A stretch of 64,000 bases of DNA. It comes from Micropterix aruncella (lineage: Eukaryota > Arthropoda > Insecta > Lepidoptera > Micropterigidae). The stretch lies in NCBI GenBank assembly GCA_944548615.1, contig OX155979.1, positions 14,661,597-14,725,596 of the forward strand, written 5' to 3'. A program made the position numbers and the translations under genes. Within the stretch, counting starts at the first letter, position 1. Every line of letters begins with the position of its first letter. This document shows, in pieces, positions 1 through 11,486 of the stretch. Under the pieces are notes generated by a model. It saw only the letters and a list, made by a program, of their open reading frames with translations. It had not been told where the DNA came from and did not search any database.

Positions 1-249
1 TTTTCGCCGGTTTATATAGGCCGGGAAATGATGCAATCGAAAATATTCCGAGTAAAAGTTTTGTTTCATCGTGCTGATTCATCGCTGCACGAGTCAAAAT
101 ATCTGAATTCTGTCAGTGTATTTCACTGAAAATCAATGCATTTGTTGATTGCATGTGACGGTATTTAAAGGCCGTTACAGACCCCTACGGTGGAAATTAC
201 ATACCGAGTGTCTAGTGAAAAGACTAAGAAAATTGATTTATACATTTAC
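1..249. other. Unannotated AT-rich sequence
   Basis: I see no coding frame, splice pair or recognisable repeat in this stretch. It lies downstream (in gene orientation) of the gene 3 LITAF-like exon at 2266-2346, so it is probably intronic sequence of that gene. That is inference from position only. Confidence 0.3.
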
Positions 250-1175
250 TAGCTGACCCGTGCCCACTTCGTTGGGCGGTAAACATTTTTACTTGTGATG
301 AAATTATGAGTGTGGTTCGGTTAGTACTGTGTGCTATGATTTATTTCGTGACTGCCAAAAGGAGGGTTATATTTTTACTGCATATGTATGTATGTATTTG
401 CATGCCAATTTGGCTTTATTACCGGGTTTCAAATGAGTGAATGAAATGATTATGGTTGAATAAATTATGTTTATTTTAATTATTCAATACGTCTCTGTAT
501 ACTATATTACATGTAATGTACCAAAATATATTGTCTTTCAGGAGTTCCAACCCGAGATACAGTCGCGGTTCCATACCTATGTCGTATTATCTCTTTAACC
601 ATTTATGCAGTAAAAAGGAAATTATATGTAGTAAAAGGGAAAAGTCTTTTGTTTTAAACGCTTGAGACGATAAATTTACTTATTTTGATAAGAATTCATA
701 ATTTAAAATCGAAGACTATCGCGGTTGTTTGACATTATAAATAGGATAGAAAACGAATTTACCGCGTGAAATTTGTAGCATCCGACGTTTCGGTGACGTT
801 GCAGCCGCCGTTGTCCAGGGTAGACTGAAGAGCGCTCTTCAGAGGCTCTTCAGTCTACCCTGGACAACGGCGGCTGCAACGTCACCGAAACGTCGGGTGC
901 TACAAATTTCACGCCGTAAATTCGTTTTCTATCCTATTTATAATGAATTCATAATTGTTGATAATATGATCAATAAAAATGACCAAACGATTTAAATTAT
1001 TTTTTTAATATGAAAAGCTACTTTTTGTGACCTAAATATAAAAGTTAGACATATGCTGTCGCTGATTTTTTTGTAGGCATTATCAATCTCTACAACTTTT
1101 CTCTAGAACTCAATCATATTATCTCTTATCGTTAAGGCAGCGTTCGTAAGAAACGTTTTCATTCGACCTTTTTTC
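250..1175 (+). repeat. Dispersed repeat S, copy 1 (interrupted by PLE fold-back)
   Basis: It begins with agctgacccgtgcccacttc and continues through blocks shared with 13096-13625 (reverse), 18927-19612 and 62362-63058. The copy at 18927 is the most complete and ends in ttataatattagtatagat, an ending also seen at 35484. No coding capacity is visible. The uninterrupted copies show that 704-944 is a later insertion. The right end is cut off by the GC-rich repeat at 1178. The class is uncertain: a non-autonomous or 5'-truncated retroelement is plausible. Confidence 0.6.
704..944 (+). mobile_element. Penelope-like element terminal fold-back, copy 1, with target duplication
   Basis: This 241-bp insertion consists of a near-perfect inverted repeat. 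The left arm at about 734-835 pairs with the right arm at about 845-944 over roughly 100 bp with about two mismatches. A 30-bp unpaired leader (704-733) recurs at one end of the two larger PLE copies (18446-18475 and 53999-54030). The arms are the same sequence that flanks the GIY-YIG reading frames at 17722 and 54187. The insertion is bounded by a 12-bp direct repeat, gaattcataatt, at 692-703 and 945-956, and it interrupts repeat S. It has no coding capacity and looks like a minimal, non-autonomous PLE derivative. Confidence 0.8.
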
Positions 1176-1177
1176 TC

Positions 1178-1425
1178 CGACTTACGGCGACTGCTCTCGA
1201 AACGACCATCGGCTACCCGATCCTGGGTGAACAGCCGGGCAAAGGATGCCGTGGTCCGCGATATATTCGGTATACACCGTTTCACCGCTTCGTAATGGAG
1301 AGGACCGCGCAAGCGACCTCGAACTCGTAACCAATCGAGAGAACGGAGTAATCTGGTCGCAATTGAAAGTAGGGGCGTGAGTGTAAGCCCGATGGGTAGC
1401 ACAGGTGTGACGAGATGCCGAGCCA
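1178..1425 (+). repeat. GC-rich unit, partial, forward
   Basis: Matches the central part of the GC-rich unit seen in full at 31970-32655, including the blocks ccttacggcgactgctct and cctcgaactcgtaaccaatc. It is much richer in GC than its surroundings. It diverges from the family after about 1410 and is followed by a LINE-like tail. It sits in inverted orientation to the next unit at 1562. Confidence 0.65.
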
Positions 1426-1557
1426 ATCTCGTCCGCTGACTGACACCGAGAATCCAATATGCGGCTGTGGAACGCTGCAGGATATAGACCACCTCAGATC
1501 CTGCCAGCAGTTATCAACCCCTATCACACACAAGGACCTACAAGAGGCGAACGACAA
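1417..1557 (+). pseudogene. Cysteine-histidine motif tail of a LINE-type ORF (fragment)
   Basis: A plus-strand frame starting near 1417 reads ...TENPICGCGTLQDIDHLRSC..., giving the spacing C-x-C-G-x5-D-x2-H-x4-C. Such a motif is common near the C terminus of non-LTR retrotransposon polyproteins of the I, R1 and LOA type. The frame ends at a stop near 1559, where the reversed GC-rich unit starts. A mutated relative, with His replaced by Gln, lies at about 51029-51110, also just after a forward GC-rich unit. The identification rests on a short motif. Confidence 0.4.
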
Positions 1558-1561
1558 CTAG

Positions 1562-2150
1562 AGTTGTCAACTACAACGGGCGAACCCGTCACCTCGGGAA
1601 GTTTTAACGATTGGTCGTTCTATCTCCCTGGGGTGAGCGCAGAAGACTTGGACAAAACAGTCCACCATCTAGCTCCGCCACAAACCCGTAAGAGGCCAAC
1701 GCCTTACCGCGAGTTAGCCAGGAGTTACCCAGCGGGCTTACACTCACGCCCTTACTTCCAATTGCGACCAGATTACTCCAGTCTCTCGATTGGTTACGAG
1801 TCGCTCGAGGTCGCTTGCGCGGTCCTCTCCCTTACGAAGCGGTGAAACGGTGTATACCGAATCTATCGCGGACCACGGCTGTTCACCCAGGATCGGCTAG
1901 CCGATGGTCGTTTCGAGAGCAGTCGCCGTAAGGTCCGCAACCACCCCCGCTCTATAGGAAACAGTACTGTTTCCAGACTCCCCCGACTGTTAGTCAGAGT
2001 GCGCAATCGATTCGCTAATGCCGCACGGTGCGCAGACCGTACAGGAGCGCCAGGAGGTTGATTCCTAGGGGAAACTAGCCCTAAGGCCAGAGTCCTGCCC
2101 AGGCTCGCACTTCATGCTTGGAGGCCGCCGGATGGGTGTTGACCCGTGAG
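1562..2150 (-). repeat. GC-rich unit, near complete, reverse
   Basis: Runs from gtcaactacaacgggcg at the left to the gggtgttgacccgtgag block at the right, so it is reversed relative to 31970-32655. It lacks the terminal gggcccttgctgag end. Both strands happen to be open for long stretches because the unit is GC-rich. I see no convincing protein. It lies in the presumed intron downstream of the gene 3 exon. Confidence 0.65.
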
Positions 2151-2265
2151 GTGAACGATAATGCCATCCAGCCGCATACTTTTGGACGCACCTCCTGAGC
2201 TGGTTCGGACACGTTAACGAACGATCTTATTTCTTCCCTATAGACACCCACGTAAGTATACATAC

Positions 2266-2346
2266 CGGGGGCTATACCAGGGTATGTTTGATTGTAACCC
2301 GGTGGTGGCATCAATTCCACTGTCGGTAACGTTGCAGACGGATTGT
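2266..2346 (-). CDS. LITAF-like: LITAF-like gene 3, PPxY exon (only exon in window)
   Basis: On the minus strand this 81-bp block is preceded by the splice acceptor tttctgtttcag and followed by the donor gtatgt. It reads NPSATLPTVELMPPPGYNQ then TYPGIAPG. This aligns with exon 2 of gene 2 (34589-34681) and the gene 1 exon at 63940, and has the same phases (two leading bases, one trailing base). PPGY is a PPxY motif of the kind that binds WW domains of NEDD4-type ubiquitin ligases in LITAF proteins (family knowledge). The LITAF-domain exons would be left of the window. I could not find the first exon between here and gene 2. Confidence 0.7.
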
Positions 2347-2437
2347 CTGAAACAGAAATATTAACAAATAATACTAAATTGAACATACCGTGGGTATCCT
2401 GAAAATGTCACGAAGTCCAATTATTTATTTTAATTGG

Positions 2438-3015
2438 ATAACTTACAGTAAATAATATTGTAGTGAACAAAAATAGGAAGCTTAGAGCCATTTACAAGTT
2501 ACCGCTGATAATGACAATAATAATAACGTGAATTTAGAACTGATTTTAAGCATAAAGAAGATATTAAACAAGAAGATACTAAATTGTACGGTAGAAAACA
2601 TGTTGACATAAACGAGACTGTAATAAAAGAAGAAAATGCTAAGCCTGGTCAACACAAAATCGCCCTACAACCTGCTTCCTTATAGTATCTATATTCGTGA
2701 AAAAGGGGTCAATATCAATGTCAGCATTCAGGGTGTTGAATGTTTCGCATACCCTTATAAAATAAGAATTACGCCTGTAATTGGTTTTAAAGCCGGATAC
2801 AAGAAGAAGTGCCCTATTTCTAAGTGCCCGGCTAGGACTGCGGAGAGATATTTGAGATAGTAATTCACGACAATCAATCGAGCCATTTAAAATTCGTAGT
2901 AAAAGTGAGATGTCAGCTATGTTTCTTCGCAAAGCAAATGGCAGCAAATAATGGCGAATACAACGAGAATAGTAGTCTGGATCACGTATACGACATTTAT
3001 ATTCTATGTAGTGCA
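2438..3015 (-). pseudogene. Non-LTR retrotransposon C-terminal fragment (family J, copy 1)
   Basis: The minus frame at 2639-3005 reads RDPDYYSRCIRHYLLPFAL, then RRNIADISLLLRILNGSIDC and further to GFKTNYRRNSYFIRVCETFN. This is the typical C-terminal region of Jockey/CR1-like polyproteins, downstream of the reverse transcriptase. The endonuclease and RT domains are missing, so the copy is 5' truncated. A second copy, about 95% similar by eye, lies at 24838-25431, with matching 3' sequence and a shared upstream block. The remaining 3' part, 2438-2638, is untranslated. Confidence 0.7.
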
Positions 3016-3099
3016 GAAATTTTCTTTATATGGCAACAAATTAACAACATTACTAGCTGAAACTCGTCGAATCGGTCATTTTATTGACCGTAATGTTTC

Positions 3100-4765
3100 A
3101 AAAATATAAATACCCTTCGGCTACGTAAAGACCAAATTTGGTTGCACAACAGAACACCGTTGACTACGTAACGATCAATATTGGCGGCTTTTTCCCGGAG
3201 CGCACAGTAATATTATTTTGTAATTCGAACGCATCCTAAAATCCATACCAAATATCTCATTATTACCATAGATACATAGACGGCCGCCAGAATAATTTCG
3301 CGCGTCATTTCGCGGATATTTATGGTAAAATTCCATTGTCAAACATCATCATTTTTTTTTTCGAGAAATCATCAAAAAATTTATTGGTTTTTATGAGCTA
3401 ATATCTAATTATTTTTGTATGTAAATAAGCAAAACGAAATATTACCTTTGATAGTGAATCTAATAAAGATCACGATAGCATTTACAATTTATAAATAGGG
3501 TACCGTATTTTTCCGTGAGACAAGTACAAGTTAGAAATGCCGAGTTTTTTTCACTTTTTCGACTTTCTCATATTTATTCCTAATTATCTGTAACACTACC
3601 ACACTATTGATGTTAGAGAATTTCGGGTGTTACTTCTAATTTAGTGGTATCAAAGAACAAAGACTTAAATACCAGAATCAAACTGTTAAGTTCGGATTTA
3701 GAGCGAGTCCGACAGTACAAATACTTCGGTGCGTAGGTAAACGAGTATTAGTTTTTATGAGCTAATATCTTAATATTTTTGTATTTAAATAAGCAAAACG
3801 AAATATTACTTTTGATAGAGAATTTAATAAAGATCACGATAGTATTAACAATTTCTAAATAAGGTTCCGTATTTTTCCGCAAGACAAGTACAAGTTAGAA
3901 ATGTCGAGGTTTCACTTTTTCGACTCTCATATTTATTCATAATTATCTAATTGTTTTACAAATTGAGATTTCAATATTCTCTATATAAAATTTCAATGCG
4001 ATCATTGCACAGTTATTCTTTTTATGATTGCTATAGTAGTTCCATAGTTATAGTACTTTTTGTCAAGCGCGGCGATATTGCAAGAAATTCCAATAAATTA
4101 CCGCGGTCTGCCATGAAATTATGCCGCTACTCGAAGCGTTAAATAATATTCATTATTTTGGGAAATTTCGTATATAGAATATTGAAATCTTATTTTATCT
4201 TAATCTTATTGAAATATAAGAATAATCCTATATTTCAATAATATATTTTAATACAATAATATAATCTTATAGAATAATAGAATAATCTTATTGAAATATA
4301 AGAAAGTCGAAAGAGTGAAAAAAACTCGGCATTTCTAACTTCTTACGGAAAAATACGGAACCCTATTTAAAAATTGTAAATACTATCGTGATCTTTATTA
4401 GATTCTCTATCAAAGGTAATATTTCGTTTTGCTTATTTAAATACAAAAATATTTAGATATTAGGTCATAAAAGCAATAAAAATTTTGATGATTTCTCGAG
4501 AAAAAAAAATATGATGTTTGACATTGGAATTTTACCAGAAATATCCGCGAAATGACGCGCGAAATTATTCTAGCGGCCGTCTATGTATCTATGGTAATAA
4601 TGAGATATTTGGTATGGATTTTAGGATGCGTTCGATTTAGAAAATAATATTACTGTGCGCTCCGGGCGCAAGCCGCTCGTTACGTAGTCAACAGTGTTCT
4701 GATTTGCAACCAAATTTGGTCGTTACGTAGCCGAAGGGTTGAAATATATGAATATGTCTTCTTAG
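3100..4765. repeat. Large inverted repeat (fold-back) built from unit V
   Basis: The segment at about 3105-3595 and the segment at about 4295-4765 are reverse complements over most of their length, sharing blocks such as aagcaaaacgaaatattacc, gatacatagacggccg and aacgcatcctaaaatcc. The 0.7-kb centre holds a third partial copy (about 3748-3950, direct) and an RTE-like coding scrap. A fourth copy stands alone at 23150-23610. No transposase is visible. It could be a non-autonomous fold-back transposon or a rearrangement of a dispersed repeat. Confidence 0.6.
3640..3750 (+). pseudogene. RTE-like ORF fragment
   Basis: The plus strand can be read as KDLNTRIKLLSSDLERVRQ then YKYFGA before a stop. 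The same sequence occurs on the minus strand at about 22995-23110, where it continues into a longer RTE-like frame. Both copies abut unit V, so the two pieces were duplicated together. Confidence 0.45.
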
Positions 4766-4769
4766 AACC

Positions 4770-5783
4770 GGCGTTGAGTGCCGCAACCGTACCAGATGAC
4801 ATTTTTTTCAACGTTTACACCGAAGCAATTTGCACAGTAACTCACTTTACCGAAGTGAATGTTGCCATATGTAAATTATAGATACGACAACAAAAACAAG
4901 AACAATGCCATGAAAATATATTTAGAACGTTTTGAAAGAAAACATTTTTCGCGCTAAGGGTGTTAGATTTAGATCACTTTGAAAGAAATTTATTTTACTT
5001 CCAAATAATCAATTTTCAACTAGCTATAGATCGTTTTGAACGAAATTGGTGATTTATGCCTCATTTTTCTAAGGTTTCTAGATCGTTTAGGTAGTAAATA
5101 GTTTTACCAATCGATAGAACAGCCCAGGGCGTACCGATTAAAAATAGTTCTCCGACTCCTTAAATAATAATCATTTAAGGAAAATGACTCCTTAAATAAT
5201 AATCTGGAATTAGTCTTAATCGTGTTAGGGGGGCCAAACTAGATATTTCGGTCTTCATCTCGATTAAAAATTGCGTATTCACAATGCTTTCCCTCCTGGT
5301 CAGCTGGTGAGCCTGGAAGGTAATACAGGCTGAGAGAAATTTGATTGAACGCAGAAAAAATAAGTATACTCACTTTCGGCCATATTCCTTTTTGAATCCA
5401 TGCTTTTTCAACACTTTTAGCACTGAGTCGTTTCTTTATAAAAATCGTGGAAAAATATTAGTAGATCGTCTTTATAAATTGAGGAAAAAAACGAGAAACA
5501 ATACCGGCTTTCCGACTACGCCGTGAAAAACTGGCAAACGAAATAGTACGCCTGGCGCCTGCCTTCTTTTGTAGATTCTGTGGGGCCGAAATACATGGCA
5601 ACCTGGCCCACTTCGTAAATCACACGAATCGAAACGCCGCATCGACGCTAAAGTACTGACATAGCCAGCTATAAAAAATATATAGCGATTAATAACTCGA
5701 AGAATGATCAATCTTTAAACTAGCTCAATCGACAAATCAAAAGAAAGTTTAAAATATTCGTAGCTTTTTTTTGCAAAACATTT
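4770..5783. other. No gene recognised; AT-rich
   Basis: No supported coding region. The piece at about 5235-5310 (gtcttcatctcg and ctttccctcctggtc) recurs in diverged form at about 8445-8502, so some of this is dispersed repeat. The rest is unassigned. Confidence 0.3.
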
Positions 5784-6380
5784 AAGCTATTGCATAGCTT
5801 TTATCGCGGGCCTTAGGCCAGCGCGGCGACCGAATGAAGAAATTTCTTAACGAAAATTAATGATTTTAAACTGATAATTACGTCTAAACGAGTACTGCTT
5901 ACGATTCGAAAAGAATATATGTTAAACAAGAACATTTTCCTAATATTCTTAGCTTTGAATATTTTAGATTTTGTTTATATTACATAGTGTAATTAATTTG
6001 TGAAATTAGGTCAAACCGAACACTAAAACGACCACTACGCAAATACTATCTGGCGTATTATTATGAAACCTGCACCATTTTAAAGATAATTTTATTATCT
6101 ATCTTTTTATCTACGTTTTTTTTCGAATAATCCGTTTTTTTTGCTTTATCGAATAAAAAATTCGTGCGCGGCGCTCTATCGGAAGACGTTTAAATTATTA
6201 TTCCGAATCATTTGCTTCCGCAGCCGCAAATGATTAGGAATAATTTCAACGTTTTCCGATAGAGCGCAGTTGTCTATCAGAAAAAATTAAATAAATAAAT
6301 AATTGTAATTGCATAGGTTTTTAAAAGTGCTATGCAATAGCTTTCCCGCGGCAGTCCCCGAGTGCCACACGTATTTTTTT
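5784..6380 (+). mobile_element. Non-autonomous element G, copy 1
   Basis: Starts aagctattgcatagctttta and ends near gtgccacacgtatttttt; it matches 6600-7180 along its length. A sub-terminal gctatgcaatagcttt near the right end is the inverse of the left end. An internal hairpin pairs gcgctctatcggaagacg with its complement about 100 bp later. There is no open frame. The class is unassigned: it resembles a MITE or Helitron-like derivative. Confidence 0.6.
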
Positions 6381-6599
6381 ATTTATTTATTTATTTAGGT
6401 ACATAGGATTAGGTATACAGTTCATTCATAGGTCATGTAATCTTATAATAATTATATAAATTATTTAATAATTAATATAAGGAGGTCTAACACATCTTAC
6501 ATGACCTTTACTGCCAATAGCACATCTAACTAGGCGATAATTTGGCCCAGTCTGCATGTGCATATTTTTATGCAATTTTAAGAAATGAAGTGTTTTTTT
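6381..6599 (-). repeat. LINE H 3' end, left part (split by element G copy 2)
   Basis: Begins with a minus-strand (AAAT)n tail at about 6378-6400 and continues as 3' untranslated sequence. The uninterrupted relative is on the plus strand at 44470-44970. The remainder of this copy lies at about 7181-7270, on the other side of the inserted element G. Confidence 0.6.
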
Positions 6600-7180
6600 A
6601 AGCTATTGCATAGCTTTTATCACGGGCCTAGGCCAGCGCGGCGACCGAATGAAGAAATTTCTTAACGAAAATTAATGATTTTAAACTGATAATTACGTCT
6701 AAACGAGTACTGATTACGATTCGAAAAAAATATATGTTAAACAAGAACATTTTCCTAATATTCCTAGCTTTGAAGATTTTAGATTTTGTTTATATTACAT
6801 AGTGTAATTAATTTGTGAAATTAGGTCTAACCGAACACAAAAACGACTACTACGCAAATACTATCTGGCGAATTATTTTGAAACCTGCACCATTTTAAAG
6901 ATAATTTAATTATCTATCTTTTTATCTACGATTTTTTTTAATTATCTGTTTTTTTGCGTTATCGAATAAAAAATTCGTGCGCGGCGCTCTATCGGAAGAC
7001 GTTTAAATTATTCCGAAGCCGCAGATGATTCGGAACAATTTCAACGTTTTCCGATAGAGCGCAGTTATCTGATATCAAAAAAAATAAAAAAATAAATAAA
7101 TAAATAATTATAATTGCATAAGTTGTTAAAAATGCTATGCAATAGCTTTACCGCGGCAGTCCCCGAGTGCCACACGTATT
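6600..7180 (+). mobile_element. Non-autonomous element G, copy 2, inserted in a T-run of LINE H
   Basis: Same ends and internal hairpin as copy 1. The empty site is visible at about 44733-44745, where LINE H has a plain A-run between aatttatt and cacttcatttc. The element therefore inserted into the homopolymer, which probably served as the target duplication. The A/T run prevents exact junctions. Confidence 0.65.
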
Positions 7181-7474
7181 TTTTTTTTAATAAATTATTT
7201 GGACCCACCACCTGTATATACACATAAATATACCAATTTTATAAAAAATATAGCGATGTAATAAATATATACATTTATAGTATATAATTTAAAACCCCTC
7301 AAATGTGAGGCGTCCCTTAAGGGATGCCTTGGCAAAATGTATACAAAATGTATATAAATTTATATAAATGTAAATATAAATGTAAATGTGCGCCGCTTTA
7401 TAGTAATCCGCTCTATAGTAATGCTATAGCTCTATAGTAAACCCCGCTCTATGTAAATGTAAATGTAAATGTAA
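7181..7474. other. LINE H remainder and simple-sequence spacer
   Basis: The first 90 bp or so complete the LINE H 3' region. The rest holds short (atgtaa)n-type simple repeats up to the GC-rich unit at 7475. No gene is seen. Confidence 0.4.
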
Positions 7475-8345
7475 CTACAACGGGCGAGCCCGTCACCACA
7501 GGACGTTTTAACGATTTTCTCGTTCTATCGCCCTGCAGTGAACGTAGAAGACTTTGGACAGAACAAATCCAACGTCCAGCTACGTTACAACCCGCAAGAA
7601 GCCAACGCCTTACCGCGAGATAGCCAGTGTTACCTGGCGGGCCGACCCTCGCGCCCTTGCTTCCAATTGTGACCAGATTTCTCCGGTCTCTCGATTGGTT
7701 CCGAGTTCGAGGTCGCTTGCGCGGTCCTCTCCCTTACGAAGCGGTGAAACGGTGTGCACCGAATCTATCGCGGACCAAGGCGTCCTTTGCCCGACTCTGA
7801 ACCGGGATCGGATGGCCAATGGTCATTTTAAGAGCAGTCGCCGTAAGGTAGACAACCACCCCCGCTCTATAGGAAACAATACAGTTCCCAGACTCCCCCG
7901 CCTGTTAGTCGGAGGGCACAGTCGATTGGCTTGCGCCGCTCGGTGCGCAGACCGTCCAGGAGCGCGAGAGGTTTGATTCCCAGGGGAGACTGGTTGACCC
8001 AGTGTCCTACCCAGGTTCGTACCCCATGCGTGGAGGCCATCGGATGGGTGTTGACCCGTGAGTGTGACCGACCCTGAATATTTGACCGACCCTCTATAGG
8101 AAACAGTACTGCTTCCCGACTCCCCTGACTGTTACTCAGAATGCACAATCGACTGGCTTATGCCGCCGGGTGCGCAGACCGTCCAGGAGCGCCAGAAGAT
8201 TGATTCCTAGGGAAACTAGCCCTAAGGCCAGAGTCGTCCCGGGCTCGCGCTTTATGCGTGGAGGCCGCCGGTTGGGTATTGACCCGTCAGTGTGACCAAC
8301 CCTGAACAAATGGGTCTTCAAGCCAACTCAGAAAGCCCATTAGCT
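7475..8345 (-). repeat. GC-rich units, reverse, about 1.4 units in tandem
   Basis: A near-complete reversed unit (about 7475-8096) is followed in the same orientation by a partial unit (about 8093-8345) that ends with gcccattagctccc, the family terminus. The second unit starts inside the family sequence, at ctataggaaacagtactg. The same full-plus-partial pattern occurs at 36117-37000 and 50005-51018. Confidence 0.65.
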
Positions 8346-9744
8346 CCCAATACATAAACACAGACAGATAGACAGGCAGACACACAGACAGATTTCAATC
8401 TGGTAATGGTCTCAACCATCACAGAGGCGCTCAAATTCAATATTTCCGCCTTCATCTCGGAATTTTTTTTTACCGCGTTTACTAAACTTTCCCTCCTGGT
8501 CTTTTCAACAACAAAAAAACAATTTTCAAAAGAAACAAAAATATTTGTGTTTTTCCAAAATTCTTATCAATAGTTGCTCAAGGATGTCACTCATTCAAAA
8601 CTCACTCTGTATAATCAATGCTATTAGTCAGTGGTCTACGTCATATATGTATATAAGACATATATAAGACATAGGGGTCTATGTCAAATATTTTTGCCCA
8701 TCCTACTTTGTTTCGAATCGGTTATCCAATAAGCCTGTCTTAACCTTCGATGATGTCATCAACTAACTGGCCAAGCACATTATAAGCAACGTTGTAATAG
8801 TGTTAGTGCCATAAAAATGCGTACGTATTCGTTTTTTATTACAGAAAATATGAATTATCTTCTTCTTCTTCTCCTGCCGGGTTCTATCACAACTAGATTT
8901 CCGCCTTTATACAGAACTGTCCGGTTTTAGGCTCTTTGTACGGTTTCTAAATTATTGAAAAAAAAACAGACATACTGTTCGGTTTTTGGTTCATCCAAAA
9001 ATAGCGATGGGATAGAAAAAACGGATTTCAATGTTTATTACATTTTTTTTGTCCCTCTACTGAATAATATTCTGTTTTTTTTTTTAAAAACTTAATGATG
9101 TCTTATAACCGTAATGGGATCTTGACAATATTTCTAGGCTCTATAATTAAAATAACTATATATTTTTTTGGAATTGCCAAAGAAAGGAGTATTTTTTTTT
9201 TATTTTTTTTTTATTTTATAAAATTATCCAAAACAATACAATTGATTTTTGCGAAGCAGATAAGATTGCATTTGTGTGGATTTTATCCCCCCACTAGATT
9301 GTATATCTGTTCTGGGTTGATAGTATTTAAGACTTCACTTTAATCATAGTGACTTCACTTTCTTTCTTTTTCTTTTTTTTTTTTTTTTTTTTTTCTCATT
9401 CATTCCGATTGCTCATTCATTCTTATAAATTTTAAGGTTATTATAAATATATAAATGTGTATATAAATAAAGAACTAATATTAAATAAAGAAAAAGAAAA
9501 TATTTAAGTTTATAGATAAGTAAAATAAATAAATATATAGATTAATATATAACTAAATTGACCAATAAATGGTTTCTTACTGTGCACATATACTTACTGT
9601 GCCTAAAAAGGTTTCTTACTGTGCACATATACTTGTGAATTTAATTAATTAATAAAATATTATCATTTTTTTTAAACATAATCAACCGAAAACATATTTC
9701 TTATCAAGTATCAGGTGACAGATATTGACCGAAGTTTGATCCCT
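8346..9744. other. No gene recognised; T-rich with a short direct repeat
   Basis: A long T-rich stretch without a supportable gene. A 25-bp sequence containing ttcttactgtgcacatat is repeated directly at 9571-9595 and 9610-9634. Long T runs occur near 9060, 9200 and 9370. Confidence 0.3.
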
Positions 9745-9860
9745 CAAATTATCGACCGATACCAGTACCTGATGTTTTAGCAAAAATTTTGGAAAAAATA
9801 GTAATTACACAACTCTGTTGTAACAAAAATCCAAATTTGCGTGACATGTTCTGTTTCAAA
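9745..9860 (+). pseudogene. Reverse transcriptase fragment (motif 1-2 region)
   Basis: The plus strand reads NYRPIPVPDVLAKILEKIVI then TQL, matching the conserved NYRPISxLPxxxKxxE segment that precedes the catalytic core of non-LTR reverse transcriptases. Only this short block is recognisable. Confidence 0.5.
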
Positions 9861-11039
9861 AAAACATGTTGCACGCATTGCAACATGTTTCGCTTGTATT
9901 TCTCGTGTTTTGTCATATTGGTCTTACTCAGTTTTCGAGTTGTTTCGGAATCATGGGTCACAATCTCAAAACAATTTCCAAAACCAGATAAAATTGCTAA
10001 AAGCTTTGACAGTTAGATCTGTCATAATAGCCGTATCGCACAGCCCAATAAAAAATGACCCTTCTGGTGTTCTTGCCATGACAAAAAAAAACAAGGGATT
10101 TATTTAAACAATCGAGTTCAAAAACAATTTTAATAAATATAATAAATATTACCTAAAATATTACTATTTTAGTGAACATGAGTAGCTATGAGTTTTTTTT
10201 AAATCTCCTAAAGTTGGTTTAACGACAGGCAACTTCCAGCTGTCAAATTGGTTCCATAATGGAAGCACTTTTTGCTTACTCGCGTTGGGAGACGGCGAAC
10301 CTGGTGAAAACCAGTGATCCGTGAGGATAGTGCACTAGGAGTGCGGCGTTTTTGTGCAATGTGAACAAGTCTCATTTTTCGGTAAGCGTTTAATTCTTTT
10401 CGGGATTCAATTAGATAAACGAGTTTTGTAGTAATGGGGTTTTTTTCTTTTGGTCACAGAGTGTTTTTGGCTGTGCCGCCTTTTTTTACTTTCCCATGTA
10501 ATTTCTACAATAAATCGGCCCACCGCGCCTTGATATTTTTCTCGCCTGGATGTCCGTTTGAACGGAAAAACGCATCAAATGTCACATTTCTGAAGTCTAC
10601 CACATGTATGGACAGGAGATTGAAGGAGGAACTACCTGCGAATAAAAGGATCTTGTCTTATAACTTTAAATTTGTAGTTTTATTTTAAAATTGCGAAGGT
10701 GTGTTCTCTGTCTTGCCAAATTTAGTGACAAACTAAATCCTTTCCCCGACCCTGGGGTTGTTTTTTATTTTTTCGGTCATAACCTAACCTATAGTATTTT
10801 TTTTCTTTTTCGCGTTTTAAATAAACGCGATGGCGCTCTTATTTCTTCTTGGTATAACGCGATAGGATTGCAAATCCTACGTTATACTGTAATCATCCAG
10901 AAACCAATCACATGTCATCCGAAAACCAATACGGCTTCAGATCCAAAAATGGGAAACACAAGATGCAGTACTAAAAATGTCAGAGCATATCACTAGGTAA
11001 GTAGGCGCCAACAAAAAGTGTATTACTGTACTTCCCGAC
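9861..11039. other. No gene recognised
   Basis: Mixed AT-rich sequence. Several short open frames occur but none shows a motif I recognise. Confidence 0.25.
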
Positions 11040-11360
11040 CCCGCGCAAGCCCCCGACACAGTATCCCATGAAATGCCCCTAATGAAACTTGGGAAATATG
11101 GCATCACAGGTATCGAACTAAACTGGTTTCGCAGCTGTATTGGATCCCGAAAACAGCGTACCCGGGCAGGCGATTCACCCAGTAATAGTCTCCACAATAA
11201 TCATGGGGTCCCACAAGGAAGCACTCCTGGACCGACTCCCCTCTCATTCTACACAAATGGGCCCTGTGAAATGGACGTTGACGCAGATATACTATCCCAC
11301 GCCGACGATACTGCCCTCCCACCCAAATCGAATAGTGGGGAATTTTACTCATGAATCCAA
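11040..11360 (+). pseudogene. Reverse transcriptase core fragment, Jockey-like
   Basis: Plus frame from about 11043 reads DTVSHEMPLMKLGKYGI, then GVPQGSTPGP (motif B) and HADDTAL (the YADD/FADD motif C with the aromatic residue replaced by His). Motif spacing fits a non-LTR reverse transcriptase. It is degenerate, lacks both ends and stops at 11352. Confidence 0.6.
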
Positions 11361-11486
11361 AGAAATATTCACACCAGACGCTCTAGATAGAAAGATAGAA
11401 ATTCTTTATTGCACATTTTAGAAACAAAAAATAAAGCAGGCGGACCTATTGCCTAAAGTACAATCTCTTACAGCCAACCTTCGTGG

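Noticed and set aside
9839..10107. Cys-rich frame around CFKKTCCTHCNMFRLYFSCF
   Set aside because: Lies downstream of a decayed RT scrap, has no start context or splice sites, and no known domain fits.
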